Origin: Deltaproteobacteria bacterium
Lineage (GTDB): Bacteria; Desulfobacterota; Desulfobacteria; Desulfobacterales; JAFDHS01
NCBI GenBank assembly: GCA_019308655.1
Contig: JAFDHS010000008.1
Span: forward strand, 1 to 16,617
DNA length: 16,617 bases
Direction: 5' to 3'
The translations under genes were made by a program, and so were the position numbers. This document shows, piece by piece, positions 1 through 7,441 of the stretch. The notes under the pieces were generated by a model, which saw only the letters and a program-made list of their open reading frames with translations, made no database searches and was not told the origin of the DNA. How positions within the stretch are numbered: the stretch's first letter is position 1; each line of letters opens with the position of its first letter.

Positions 1-24
1 TCCGTCATAACAAAACTCTTTAAG

Positions 25-175
25 TACCTAACCCGGATAAACCGGAAAAGTGAGCTAAAGTGAGCTAAAATTTGAAGTGAGCTAAAGTTAATGAGTCGCT
101 TCGCTCTGTCTTTTTATATAAAATTGACAAAATTCCTCAACTTTAGGCACTTTAGATCACTTTAGGCACTTCACA
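25..175 (-). repeat. Dispersed intergenic repeat, copy 1 (with iterons)
   Basis: This element fills most of the gap downstream of thiC. Read on the minus strand it shares with copies 2 and 3 the order CTAAAGTTGAGGAATT, then ATTTTATAT, then GAGCGAAGCGACTC, then TTAACTTTA, then TTCCGGTTTATCCGG. The outer CTAAAGTT and AACTTTAG blocks are inverted relative to each other. The GAGCGAAGCGACTC core (93-106) can fold as a small stem with one bulged A. Only this copy has short iterated units at both ends: three TGAGCTAAA units at 51-87 and three TTTAGRYCAC-like units at 142-170. No coding sequence was recognised in 1-256. It may be a REP/MITE-type element; no transposase is linked to it. Confidence 0.7.
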
Positions 176-256
176 CTTTTTTAAATTCTTAATTTTTTTG
201 ACATAAAATACACGAATTTTAGAATTAAGAGAATAGTCAAAACTTTTTCATCATAA

Positions 257-1546
257 TCATTTCTTCATTGCCTCTGCGGCGCGTGCACTTGTTTTCAACG
301 CACAAAGATCTCCGCACATGGTACATACATCTCTATCCTTGTCCTCGCTGCTTTGCCGCCTTTTTCTTGCCATATCAGGATCAAGGGCGAGTTTGAACAT
401 GGTCTTCCAGTCAAAACGGTTACGCGCGGCAGACATTTCCTCGTTCCGCTCCCATGCCCCCTTGACACCCTTTTCAAGATCACCAATATGAGCCGCTATC
501 TTTGAAGCGATAACCCCGTCACGCACATCAAATACCATGGGCAGGGTCAGATGCTCGGCAGGCGTAACGTAACATAGAAAATCAGCGCCATTCGCAGCCG
601 CGATTGCCCCGCCTATAGCCCCGACGATATGATCATACCCCGGAGCGATATCAGTGGGCAGCGGTCCCAGTACATAGTAAGGTGCCTGGGCGCATAAACG
701 CTTTTGCATTTTCATGTCTCCGGCTATCCGGTTCAACGGAACATGTCCCGGGCCTTCAATCATCACCTGTACTCCTGCCTTTCGGGCTCTTTCGGCAAGC
801 TCGCCCAATATCACCAACTCCGTAATTTGGGCCCTGTCCTCGGCATCACAAATGGCGCCCGGTCGAAGGCCGTCTCCCAAAGAAAGGGTTACGTCATAGG
901 TATTTGCGATCTCTAAAAGCCGGTCGTAATATTCAAAAAGGGGATTCTCTTTTTGATTCTTGCTTATCCATTCGGCCATAAGACTTCCGCCGCGGGATAC
1001 GATACCCATCAAACGGTCGCTGGTTTTCAACACCCTTATGGATTCACGGGTTATACCGCAGTGAACCGTTATAAAGTCGACCCCGGCTTTGGCCTGGTAT
1101 TCGATTTCTTCAAAAATATCATCAGCGGTCAAGTCCGCACAGTCTTTATTTTCTGAAAAAAGCTTGCTGACGGATTTATAGATGGGAACCGTCCCCACCA
1201 TGACCGAAGATCGTTCCAGAAACTTTGAAAGAATCAGTGCAAGATCGCCTCCTGTTGAAAGATCCATTACGGCATCTGCACCGGCATCAACAGCAGTATC
1301 CAGTTTGAGCATCTCCTCTTCAATATCAAAACGGCTGGGAGATGTCCCTATGTTGGCGTTTACTTTGGTCTTAAGACCCTTGCCGATGCCCTTAGCCCTG
1401 AATTGACGATTTTTGTTTTTAGGAATTACGATCAACCCATTGGCAACCTTGTCCCGTATTTCCTCTTCCTGAAACCCTTCATCTTCTGCGACCTGCTTTA
1501 CAGCCTCCGTAATCTTGCCGTTTTTTGCATATTCGAGTTGAGTCAT
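257..1546 (-). CDS. thiC: Phosphomethylpyrimidine synthase ThiC
   Basis: ThiC is a non-canonical radical-SAM enzyme that rearranges aminoimidazole ribotide into hydroxymethylpyrimidine phosphate, the pyrimidine half of thiamin. The 429-residue product matches the shorter ThiC form of anaerobes. Visible family segments include NANIGTSP, DLSTGGDL, SRGGSLMAEW, the GDGLRPGA motif and MIEGPGHVP. The C-terminal cluster motif CTMCGDLC (CX2CX3C) would hold the [4Fe-4S] centre. The ATG has a good Shine-Dalgarno (GGAGG, 8 nt upstream). The gene follows Thi4 after about 55 bp and both lie behind one TPP riboswitch, so they should be co-transcribed and repressed by TPP. BzaF, a paralogue making hydroxybenzimidazole, is the main alternative; the thiamin context argues against it. 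Confidence 0.96.
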   Translation of the reverse strand: MTQLEYAKNGKITEAVKQVAEDEGFQEEEIRDKVANGLIVIPKNKNRQFRAKGIGKGLKTKVNANIGTSPSRFDIEEEMLKLDTAVDAGADAVMDLSTGGDLALILSKFLERSSVMVGTVPIYKSVSKLFSENKDCADLTADDIFEEIEYQAKAGVDFITVHCGITRESIRVLKTSDRLMGIVSRGGSLMAEWISKNQKENPLFEYYDRLLEIANTYDVTLSLGDGLRPGAICDAEDRAQITELVILGELAERARKAGVQVMIEGPGHVPLNRIAGDMKMQKRLCAQAPYYVLGPLPTDIAPGYDHIVGAIGGAIAAANGADFLCYVTPAEHLTLPMVFDVRDGVIASKIAAHIGDLEKGVKGAWERNEEMSAARNRFDWKTMFKLALDPDMARKRRQSSEDKDRDVCTMCGDLCALKTSARAAEAMKK

Positions 1547-1601
1547 TTTAAAACCTCCGGCTATTTTTGGGTTTTATCCGGTTTCAACCAGACCCGATTA
1601 A

Positions 1602-2376
1602 CTATAATCTCTTCAACAACTCGTTGGCCACTTTTTCACCTGATAGCAGCATACCGCCAAAAATCGGCCCCATGCGCGGCCCGCCGAATGTTGCATTTGC
1701 AGCCATACCCGTCACATACAAACCCGGGAAAACTTCCTGGGTATTTTCAAGTGTCAGTGTCTCGGCTTTATCCGACCACATGGACTTCTCTCCTTCAATT
1801 TTACCCGTCGGCGTTTGAAGCTTGCCGGAGACCTTCTTTTGTACCACCTTGACCACCTCGGTAGCATGGCCGGTTGCATCGACTATAAAATTTGACCTTA
1901 CAGCCAGAGGATCAATATGAAGACCGGCCATTTCAACCGGAGACCAGTTCAGTACCAGCCCCATAACCCTGTCGGTTCGCATCATCACATCTTCCACGCT
2001 GATACAGTTAAAGATCGTCATACCGGCCTGGATCGCCTTTGCCGTCAGGCAGGCCACCGCTTCAACCGAATCGGAAGTATAATAGTTTTCCTGGTACTTG
2101 TTACATCGAACACCAAATTCTTCAAGAATACGGACTGCCGGCTCCTGAACGACGATCTCGTTGAACATCATGCCGCCACCCCACATTCCACCGCCGATAC
2201 TCAGTTTCCGTTCATACATGACAACTTTTTTTCCGGCTTTGGCAAGAAAATATCCGGCGACCAATCCGGACGGACCGCCACCGACTATGGCTACGTCAGT
2301 TTCAAAGGTTATTCATGAGTTTGGCATAATAACGGTCAATAATAGCTTTTGTTATAACAACTTCATTTAACTCCAT
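1602..2376 (-). CDS. thi4: Thi4-family thiazole synthase, interrupted by a +1 frameshift
   Basis: This is a thiamin thiazole (ADP-thiazole) synthase of the Thi4 family, which builds the thiazole from NAD and glycine. The start ATG at 2376 has a GGAGAG ribosome site and gives MELNEVVITKAIIDRYYAKL, a typical Thi4 N-terminus. At codon 25 the frame meets TGA (2302-2304) directly after CTT. Moving +1 restores ETDVAIVGGGPSG, the Rossmann dinucleotide motif, and the remaining frame is intact (257 residues in total). GGGMWGGG and DATGHATE are also family motifs. Where yeast THI4 carries its sulfur-donating Cys205, this protein reads GLHIDP with His (about residue 153). That is the catalytic, sulfide-using archaeal type, which fits a sulfidic cell. 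Starting after the shift would delete the nucleotide-binding motif. The shift may be programmed, a real mutation or a sequence error. Confidence 0.9.
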
Positions 2377-2408
2377 ATTCTCTCCATCCTTGTTTTGAGG
2401 CGATCCAA

Positions 2409-2446
2409 AAATAAAAAAAACCATTCCTCTAAAGAGAAACGGTTTA
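2409..2446 (-). terminator. Riboswitch-controlled intrinsic terminator (attenuator)
   Basis: On the minus strand an 11-bp stem (AACCGTTTCTC with GAGGAATGGTT, two or three wobble pairs, TTTA loop) is followed by a run of T residues broken by one A. It lies between the TPP aptamer and the Thi4 start. This is the expected place for a ligand-controlled transcription terminator, so control is probably by attenuation rather than only at translation. Confidence 0.85.
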
Positions 2447-2480
2447 GCTGTGGATTGTTTAACTGTTCCAATGCATAAAC

Positions 2481-2575
2481 TCGTATCCCTTCGCAGGCAT
2501 TATCCTGATCAGGTGAATAAGGGTTGTCCATTTATGGACTCTCAGTCGTTTTACAACACCCCTAACGAGATGCTC
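2481..2575 (-). promoter_or_regulatory. TPP riboswitch (THI element) aptamer
   Basis: Read on the minus strand, the region contains the THI-box landmarks in order: AGGGGTG, CTGAGA, ACCC, CCTGATCAGGATAATGCC, GCGAAGGGA. The variable P3 stem GTCCATAAATGGAC sits between CTGAGA and ACCC. The aptamer senses thiamin pyrophosphate. Promoter, aptamer, terminator and Thi4 follow one another without a gap, so Thi4-ThiC should be off when TPP is plentiful. Confidence 0.97.
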
Positions 2576-2576
2576 A

Positions 2577-2605
2577 ACTTTAAAGACAAGGTATTTTTTT
2601 GTCAA
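2577..2605 (-). promoter_or_regulatory. Sigma-70-type promoter of the thiamin operon
   Basis: On the minus strand a perfect -35 TTGACA (2600-2605) is followed after 17 nt by TAAAGT (2577-2582) as a -10 box with four of six consensus bases. The predicted start near 2570 coincides with the 5' edge of the TPP aptamer, which supports the call. Confidence 0.7.
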
Positions 2606-2683
2606 GTCTTTTGAGCAGATCAAAAATTAGAATTGTGTCCAAAATAATTTGGCAAAGTTAAAGTTTTCGGCAAAAAAATACAA

Positions 2684-3364
2684 TCAGGTTGTTAAAATTA
2701 ATAACCCAACCATATAATATTCCTTGAATCGTCCCTTACTATCTTTTGTGATATGCATGATCTTTGTTTTCAAAACTTTAGGCGGGTTTGATACCTCTAC
2801 AGGAGAATATTTCATGTCCATCACTGCGCCAATATTTAAGTGATTCAAGAGGTTAGAATCTTTTTTTATCAGAATGCACATCCCCTGTGAAGATATATCC
2901 CATATCTTAAATTGATAATCGAATTCAAGGCCGTTTATTGACAACTGTACACTATAATACTGATCAACTATGGTTCTATGTTCAGCTCTTCTTTCAATAG
3001 TAATATGTTGGATGCCGGCATTTTGTTTTCCCAAAATTGACAATCCAATCATATAATGGCCTTTAAATCGTCTTTCATCTTTTTCAACATGGCTGATTTT
3101 TGTTTTTAATACTTCATGGGAGTGTGATGCATCGTCAGAATAGTATTTCATATCCAGTATCTCACCCGGTTTTAAGTGATTCAACAAAACCGAATCTTCT
3201 TTTATTAAAACGCACATTCCCTTTGAGGATATATTCCATATCTTAAGACGATAAATATAAACAAGCTCCTTTATCAATAGTTCCACACTGTGGTATTGGT
3301 TAACTATGATTCTCTGTTGGGACCTTCTTTCAGCAGGAAAACTTGTGGCAATATCGTCTTTCAT
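2684..3364 (-). CDS. Protein with two tandem PilZ domains
   Basis: The product is a predicted cyclic-di-GMP-binding protein consisting of two PilZ domains and little else. Each half carries the PilZ signature: ERRSQQR followed by IWNISSKGMC in the first, ERRAEHR followed by IWDISSQGMC in the second (RxxxR and [D/N]xSxxG). The halves align along their length (LLNHLKPGEILDMKY against LLNHLNIGAVMDMKY), so the gene arose by internal duplication. The chosen start, MKDDIATSF, has AGGAGA 4-5 nt upstream. An ATG 14 codons earlier (3406) follows AAGGAGGT with almost no spacing and is less likely. There is no signal peptide or enzymatic domain, so the target process cannot be named. The next gene upstream on this strand is rnd. 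Confidence 0.85.
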   Translation of the reverse strand: MKDDIATSFPAERRSQQRIIVNQYHSVELLIKELVYIYRLKIWNISSKGMCVLIKEDSVLLNHLKPGEILDMKYYSDDASHSHEVLKTKISHVEKDERRFKGHYMIGLSILGKQNAGIQHITIERRAEHRTIVDQYYSVQLSINGLEFDYQFKIWDISSQGMCILIKKDSNLLNHLNIGAVMDMKYSPVEVSNPPKVLKTKIMHITKDSKGRFKEYYMVGLLILTT

Positions 3365-3521
3365 AATTCTCCTCATTTTAGCAGTCTTGAAGACAGTATT
3401 GAGCATACCTCCTTAAACTTAAATTATCCTGAATTCACAATTTATGGCAAGAATATGGATGGTTTTGTAAAAGGCAGAGTGCTTGCGGTCAAGTAAAGAC
3501 AAAAAAACGGACAATTTACTG

Positions 3522-4670
3522 TTAATTCTCTTTCTTTAAAAAGTCAACGATATCTTTGCCGAATTCTTTTTTTTGCCAGTTTTTCATCTCTTTTATTGCT
3601 TCAAGTTTTTCTATGTCCGAGGGATTTTCTACGGCAATGGCACTCATCAGTGCTTTATTACAAACTATTCCAGGATCTATTTCAAGCTGTTGTGCCATTG
3701 AATCTCTCCATACCTTAAGCCTTTTTATCCTTTTCGAAACACCATTTCCCAACACGGACATCCGTTTGCGGGGATAACGTGGAAGTTTATCTTCAGGTAT
3801 TTTTAAGGCATTACGTATCCTATCTATCAAGGCTTCACCATACATACTGATCTGCTTCGGGCTCAAAGCATTCAGGGCTTTTAAAGACCTCAAAGTGACC
3901 GGCTTTGCCACTGCCAGCTTCATAAGGGAATCGTTTCCGAAGATTTTGAACAAAGGTCTGTCTTTCTTTTCTGCAATCTCCATCCGAAACTGCAAAAGCG
4001 TTTCAAGAGCGGCAAGACTTTTCGGCATAAGACGCCCTGCACCTTTAAACCTTAAGAACAAGGGTTCACCATTCCCTAAAGCATGCCTCACTTTGCTTAG
4101 ATTTTCACATTCCTCGACGACCCAATCAAGCCGTCCTTTTTTTTCAAGCTCTTTTTCAAGTATTGAAGCAAGGGGGGCCAAGTATTTTGTATCTTTTGCT
4201 GCATACTCTATCATTGAATCCGGTAAGGGTCTTTGAGACCAGTTTTTCTTTTGATATTTTTTGTCAAGACTGACATCAAATCTCTTTTGAAGGACCGTTC
4301 CAAGACCCGTTTCCTTAAAACCCAAGAACCTGCATGCAATTTCAGTATCAAAAAGATTGTTAATCTCTATGGAAAAATCCCTGTAAAGAGAACGCACATC
4401 GTAGTCGGCACCATGGAATATTTTCTTAATATCCCGGTTTAAAAAAAGAGGCTTAAGGAGAGACAAATCCTTAATTTTTAAAGGATCTATTAATATATTT
4501 ATTTCTTTTGCAGCCACCTGAAGCAGGCAGACCTTTTCTTTAAAATGGAACATGGAATCCGCTTCCAGATCAAAGGCGATGTTTTTTTCTCCTTCAAAGC
4601 TTTTTATAATATTTGCAAGATCGGCTTGTTTTTCTATAATCTTATAGTTCTTATTTATTTTCTCTTTCAT
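3522..4670 (-). CDS. rnd: Ribonuclease D
   Basis: RNase D is a 3'-5' exoribonuclease that trims tRNA precursors and other structured RNAs. The 382-residue product has the normal family length. The DEDDy exonuclease residues are visible: FDLEAD (D34, E36), HGADYD (D91) and YAAKD (Y156, D160). An HRDC nucleic-acid-binding region follows at about 215-290. The gene is divergent from thrS and shares the 170-bp gap 4671-4841 with it. Nothing is unusual apart from a lysine-rich composition. Confidence 0.95.
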   Translation of the reverse strand: MKEKINKNYKIIEKQADLANIIKSFEGEKNIAFDLEADSMFHFKEKVCLLQVAAKEINILIDPLKIKDLSLLKPLFLNRDIKKIFHGADYDVRSLYRDFSIEINNLFDTEIACRFLGFKETGLGTVLQKRFDVSLDKKYQKKNWSQRPLPDSMIEYAAKDTKYLAPLASILEKELEKKGRLDWVVEECENLSKVRHALGNGEPLFLRFKGAGRLMPKSLAALETLLQFRMEIAEKKDRPLFKIFGNDSLMKLAVAKPVTLRSLKALNALSPKQISMYGEALIDRIRNALKIPEDKLPRYPRKRMSVLGNGVSKRIKRLKVWRDSMAQQLEIDPGIVCNKALMSAIAVENPSDIEKLEAIKEMKNWQKKEFGKDIVDFLKKEN

Positions 4671-4841
4671 TTTTTAGTAGTTACAAAGAATATTTTCTTT
4701 TAATTCATAAACGCTTAGAGCCTGACAAAAAATGCCGGCCATCAATATTCCATCAAGTTTTTTCTTGACCAACAGGCTCATTTTACCTATTTTAATTATT
4801 TTTATGGAATTCCTCAATCTTTCTTCCCTGGTGAATATTCA

Positions 4842-6758
4842 ATGATTAATATAACACTTCCCGATAAAAGTATAAAGAGTTTTGAAAATAATCCTACGGG
4901 TCTGGATGTTGCAAAGAGCATTTCAGAAGGTTTTGCTCAAAATTGCGTTGCAATGGAACAAGACGGTACCCTTGTTGATTTAAACAGAACCATTACAAAA
5001 GATTCCCGGATAAAATTTATAACGACCAGGGACAAGGAAGCCTTGGAAATTCTCCGCCACAGTGCAGCGCATGTCATGGCCGAAGCCGTCACTTTTCTTT
5101 ATAAGGATGCAAAGCTGACGATCGGCCCGGTCGTGAAAGACGGTTTTTACTATGACATAGACATGGAACCCGTTTCTGAAGATGACTTCCCGAAAATAGA
5201 AGCTGAGATTAAAAAAATAATCAAAGCCAAAAAACCGTTCACTCGCAAAGAAGTTTCAAAATCTGAAGCATTGGAATTCTATAAAGATGAGCCGTACAAA
5301 CTCGAACTGATTTCAGACTTGGAAGACGGAACCATCTCGTTTTACACTCAGGGAAATTTTACAGACTTATGCAGAGGCCCCCATCTGCCTCATACGGGAT
5401 TGATCAAAGCCATAAAACTGATGAAAGTTTCCGGTGCATACTGGCGGGCAGACCAAACAAAAGCCCAATTGCAGAGAATATACGGTACGGCTTTTTTCAA
5501 CAAAAAAGAACTCAATCAATATCTTCATCTTCTTGAGGAAGCTAAAAAAAGAGACCATAGGAAGATAGGTATGGCACTCGATCTTTTCAGTTTTCATGAA
5601 GAAGCCGCCGGCATGCCTTTTTTTCACGCCAAAGGAATGGATATATGGAACGCGCTTCTCGAATACTGGAGAGATGAACATAAAGCAGCAGGCTATGTGG
5701 AGACAAAGACACCCATTATGCTGGACCGCAGTTTGTGGGAAAAGAGCGGACATTGGGAAAATTATCGGGAAAATATGTATACATCCGTTATTGATAAAAC
5801 AGAGTATGCCATAAAACCGATGAATTGTCCCGGCGGGATGCTGCTGTATGGAATAAAGCCCCACTCATACAAGACGTTACCTGTTCGTGCCGCAGAAATC
5901 GGGCTGGTGCATCGCCATGAATTAAGCGGCGTTTTATCCGGTCTTTTCAGGGTAAGGGCCTTCCACCAGGACGATGCCCACATTTTTATGACTCCCGACC
6001 AGATTGAAAATGAAATTTTAGGGGTACTTAAACTGGTTGAACGAATTTACAAATCATTCGGACTGGAATTTACCCTGGAACTTTCAACTCGTCCTGAGAA
6101 ATCAATCGGAACCGATCAACAATGGGAAAGAGCTACGAACGGTCTGAAAGGCGCACTGGACACATATGGTAAAGAATACGCCATAAACGAAGGGGACGGT
6201 GCTTTTTATGGACCCAAAATAGATATCCATATACAGGATGCACTGGGCCGTACGTGGCAATGCGGAACCATTCAGCTTGATATGGCTTTGCCTGAAAGGT
6301 TTGATCTTTCATACATCGGGAAGGATAATGAAAAACACCGTCCGATAATGATTCACAGAGTAATTTACGGCTCTGTTGAGCGTTTCTTAGGTATTCTCAT
6401 TGAGCACTTTGCAGGAAAATTTCCTTTATGGATGGCCCCGACTCAGGCTGTTCTCCTGCCCATAAACGATGAGCTTTTGCCTGCTGCCAATGAGATCAAA
6501 CAAATGTTTGAAAAGGCAGGATTGCGTGTAGAAGTGGATGGCAGAACGGAAACACTTAAGAAAAAAGTCAGGGAAGCCCAAATAAATAAAATTCCCCTCA
6601 TACTTACCATCGGTGAAAAGGAAAAAAACAGCGGCACACTTTCAGTCAGAACACTTGACGGCAAAGTAAGGTTCGGAATCAAACATGAAGAATTTTTAAA
6701 TACGGTTCTGGAACATATAAGGGAAAGAAAACTTGATTTGGAAATTTTCAAGGACTAA
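4842..6758 (+). CDS. thrS: Threonine--tRNA ligase
   Basis: Threonyl-tRNA synthetase charges tRNA-Thr in the cytoplasm. The 638-residue product has the full bacterial layout: N-terminal TGS domain (about 1-60), editing domain with HSAAH (H73, H77) and CRGPH (C177, H181), class II catalytic core with the zinc ligands C329 (MNCPGG) and H380 (HQDDAH) and a third His in HRVIYG, and the anticodon-binding domain from about residue 535. The start is preceded by a weak GGTGA. In many bacteria infC follows thrS; here a VanZ-like gene follows after about 70 bp. No T-box-like leader was recognised. Confidence 0.98.
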   Translation: MINITLPDKSIKSFENNPTGLDVAKSISEGFAQNCVAMEQDGTLVDLNRTITKDSRIKFITTRDKEALEILRHSAAHVMAEAVTFLYKDAKLTIGPVVKDGFYYDIDMEPVSEDDFPKIEAEIKKIIKAKKPFTRKEVSKSEALEFYKDEPYKLELISDLEDGTISFYTQGNFTDLCRGPHLPHTGLIKAIKLMKVSGAYWRADQTKAQLQRIYGTAFFNKKELNQYLHLLEEAKKRDHRKIGMALDLFSFHEEAAGMPFFHAKGMDIWNALLEYWRDEHKAAGYVETKTPIMLDRSLWEKSGHWENYRENMYTSVIDKTEYAIKPMNCPGGMLLYGIKPHSYKTLPVRAAEIGLVHRHELSGVLSGLFRVRAFHQDDAHIFMTPDQIENEILGVLKLVERIYKSFGLEFTLELSTRPEKSIGTDQQWERATNGLKGALDTYGKEYAINEGDGAFYGPKIDIHIQDALGRTWQCGTIQLDMALPERFDLSYIGKDNEKHRPIMIHRVIYGSVERFLGILIEHFAGKFPLWMAPTQAVLLPINDELLPAANEIKQMFEKAGLRVEVDGRTETLKKKVREAQINKIPLILTIGEKEKNSGTLSVRTLDGKVRFGIKHEEFLNTVLEHIRERKLDLEIFKD

Positions 6759-6827
6759 AGTTTGTTCTTGACCACATCTCAATCAATTTTACAATGGCCG
6801 AAGTTATGATCAACCTCGGAGATTAGA

Positions 6828-7217
6828 ATGAATCGAATTTACAATTTTCTGTTTTACTGGTTTCCGGTTCTCATTTACGGTCTTTTGATCTTCATCCAGT
6901 CTTCCCGTCCATCCCCTGCAAATTTTCCTCATAACATTGCGCACATAGACAAACTGCTTCATTTTTTTGGCTATGCTCTTCTCGGTGTTCTGTTTGCAAG
7001 AGCTTTCAAAACACGTTCAGCAAAAAACAATTTAAAACTTTTAATGGTTCTAAGTATCATTTTGTCCGGTCTGTACGGAATAAGTGATGAAATTCATCAG
7101 GCTTTTGTGCCGTTCAGGGATGGAGATATTATGGATATACTGGCTGATATACTTGGCAGCATTTGTGGTGTCTTTGCTTATTATTCCGTGACAAACAAAT
7201 CTCAAAAAGTTTTTTAA
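6828..7217 (+). CDS. VanZ-like family membrane protein
   Basis: This is a 129-residue integral membrane protein with about four hydrophobic helices. It carries the VanZ-like signatures DKLLHFFGYALLG and DEIHQAFVPFRDGDIMDILADILG, whose conserved Asp, Glu, His, Gln and Arg sit at helix ends. The family was named for a teicoplanin-resistance protein, but most members are uncharacterised. The ATG follows a GGAG site (TCGGAGATTAGA). It may be co-transcribed with thrS. The gene ends ahead of a structured spacer and a terminator. Confidence 0.85.
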   Translation: MNRIYNFLFYWFPVLIYGLLIFIQSSRPSPANFPHNIAHIDKLLHFFGYALLGVLFARAFKTRSAKNNLKLLMVLSIILSGLYGISDEIHQAFVPFRDGDIMDILADILGSICGVFAYYSVTNKSQKVF

Positions 7218-7281
7218 AAATCGCTCGCGTAACAAATAATTTACATGACCTGCCTTTAGGATATAAGCCTTACTTTAGCAT

Positions 7282-7363
7282 GGAATGCGAAACATGGGGT
7301 TTCGCAGTTCTTTTTGTACAAAACCTGAGGTTTTGTACTCCGAAAATATTCGGAAAACATTCC
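7282..7363. repeat. Composite three-hairpin element
   Basis: Three strong hairpins lie side by side: TGCGAAAC/GTTTCGCA (7286-7306), GTACAAAACC/GGTTTTGTAC with a TGA loop (7316-7338, perfect 10-bp stem), and TCCGAA/TTCGGA (7339-7354). They are enclosed by GGAATG (7282-7287) pairing with CATTCC (7358-7363), although the outer stem and first hairpin overlap by two bases. The result is a cloverleaf-like fold. It is not a tRNA: there is no anticodon arm or CCA-type acceptor. A small mobile repeat or a structured 3' UTR are the options. Confidence 0.6.
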
Positions 7364-7372
7364 CTGAATAAA

Positions 7373-7413
7373 AAAACCCGGCCTTTTAATATTATAGACC
7401 GGGTTTTAATTTT
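7373..7413. terminator. Bidirectional intrinsic terminator
   Basis: A perfect 9-bp stem, AAAACCCGG (7373-7381) with CCGGGTTTT (7399-7407), has T-rich tails on both strands (TTTTAATTTTTT on plus). It lies between the converging VanZ-like gene and HdrD-like gene and should end both transcripts. Confidence 0.85.
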
Positions 7414-7441
7414 TTAAAGCTTTTGAACAAAGTTTAAAGCG

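Noticed and set aside
49..170. CRISPR-like or replication-origin iterons
   Set aside because: The units are about 10 bp, spacers are too short and unequal, the arms are mirrored, and no cas or replication gene is near; they are part of the dispersed repeat.
2302..2304. The TGA in Thi4 as a second selenocysteine codon
   Set aside because: The frame after this TGA has another stop at once (TGA at the third codon) and does not encode Thi4; the family sequence continues only in the +1 frame, so this is a frameshift.
5367..5864. Antisense open frame of 165 codons opposite thrS
   Set aside because: It is the complement of highly conserved thrS codons, with no ribosome site or domain of its own.
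7282..7363. tRNA gene
   Set aside because: The cloverleaf-like fold lacks the D-loop, T-loop (GTTCRA) and anticodon-arm signatures.
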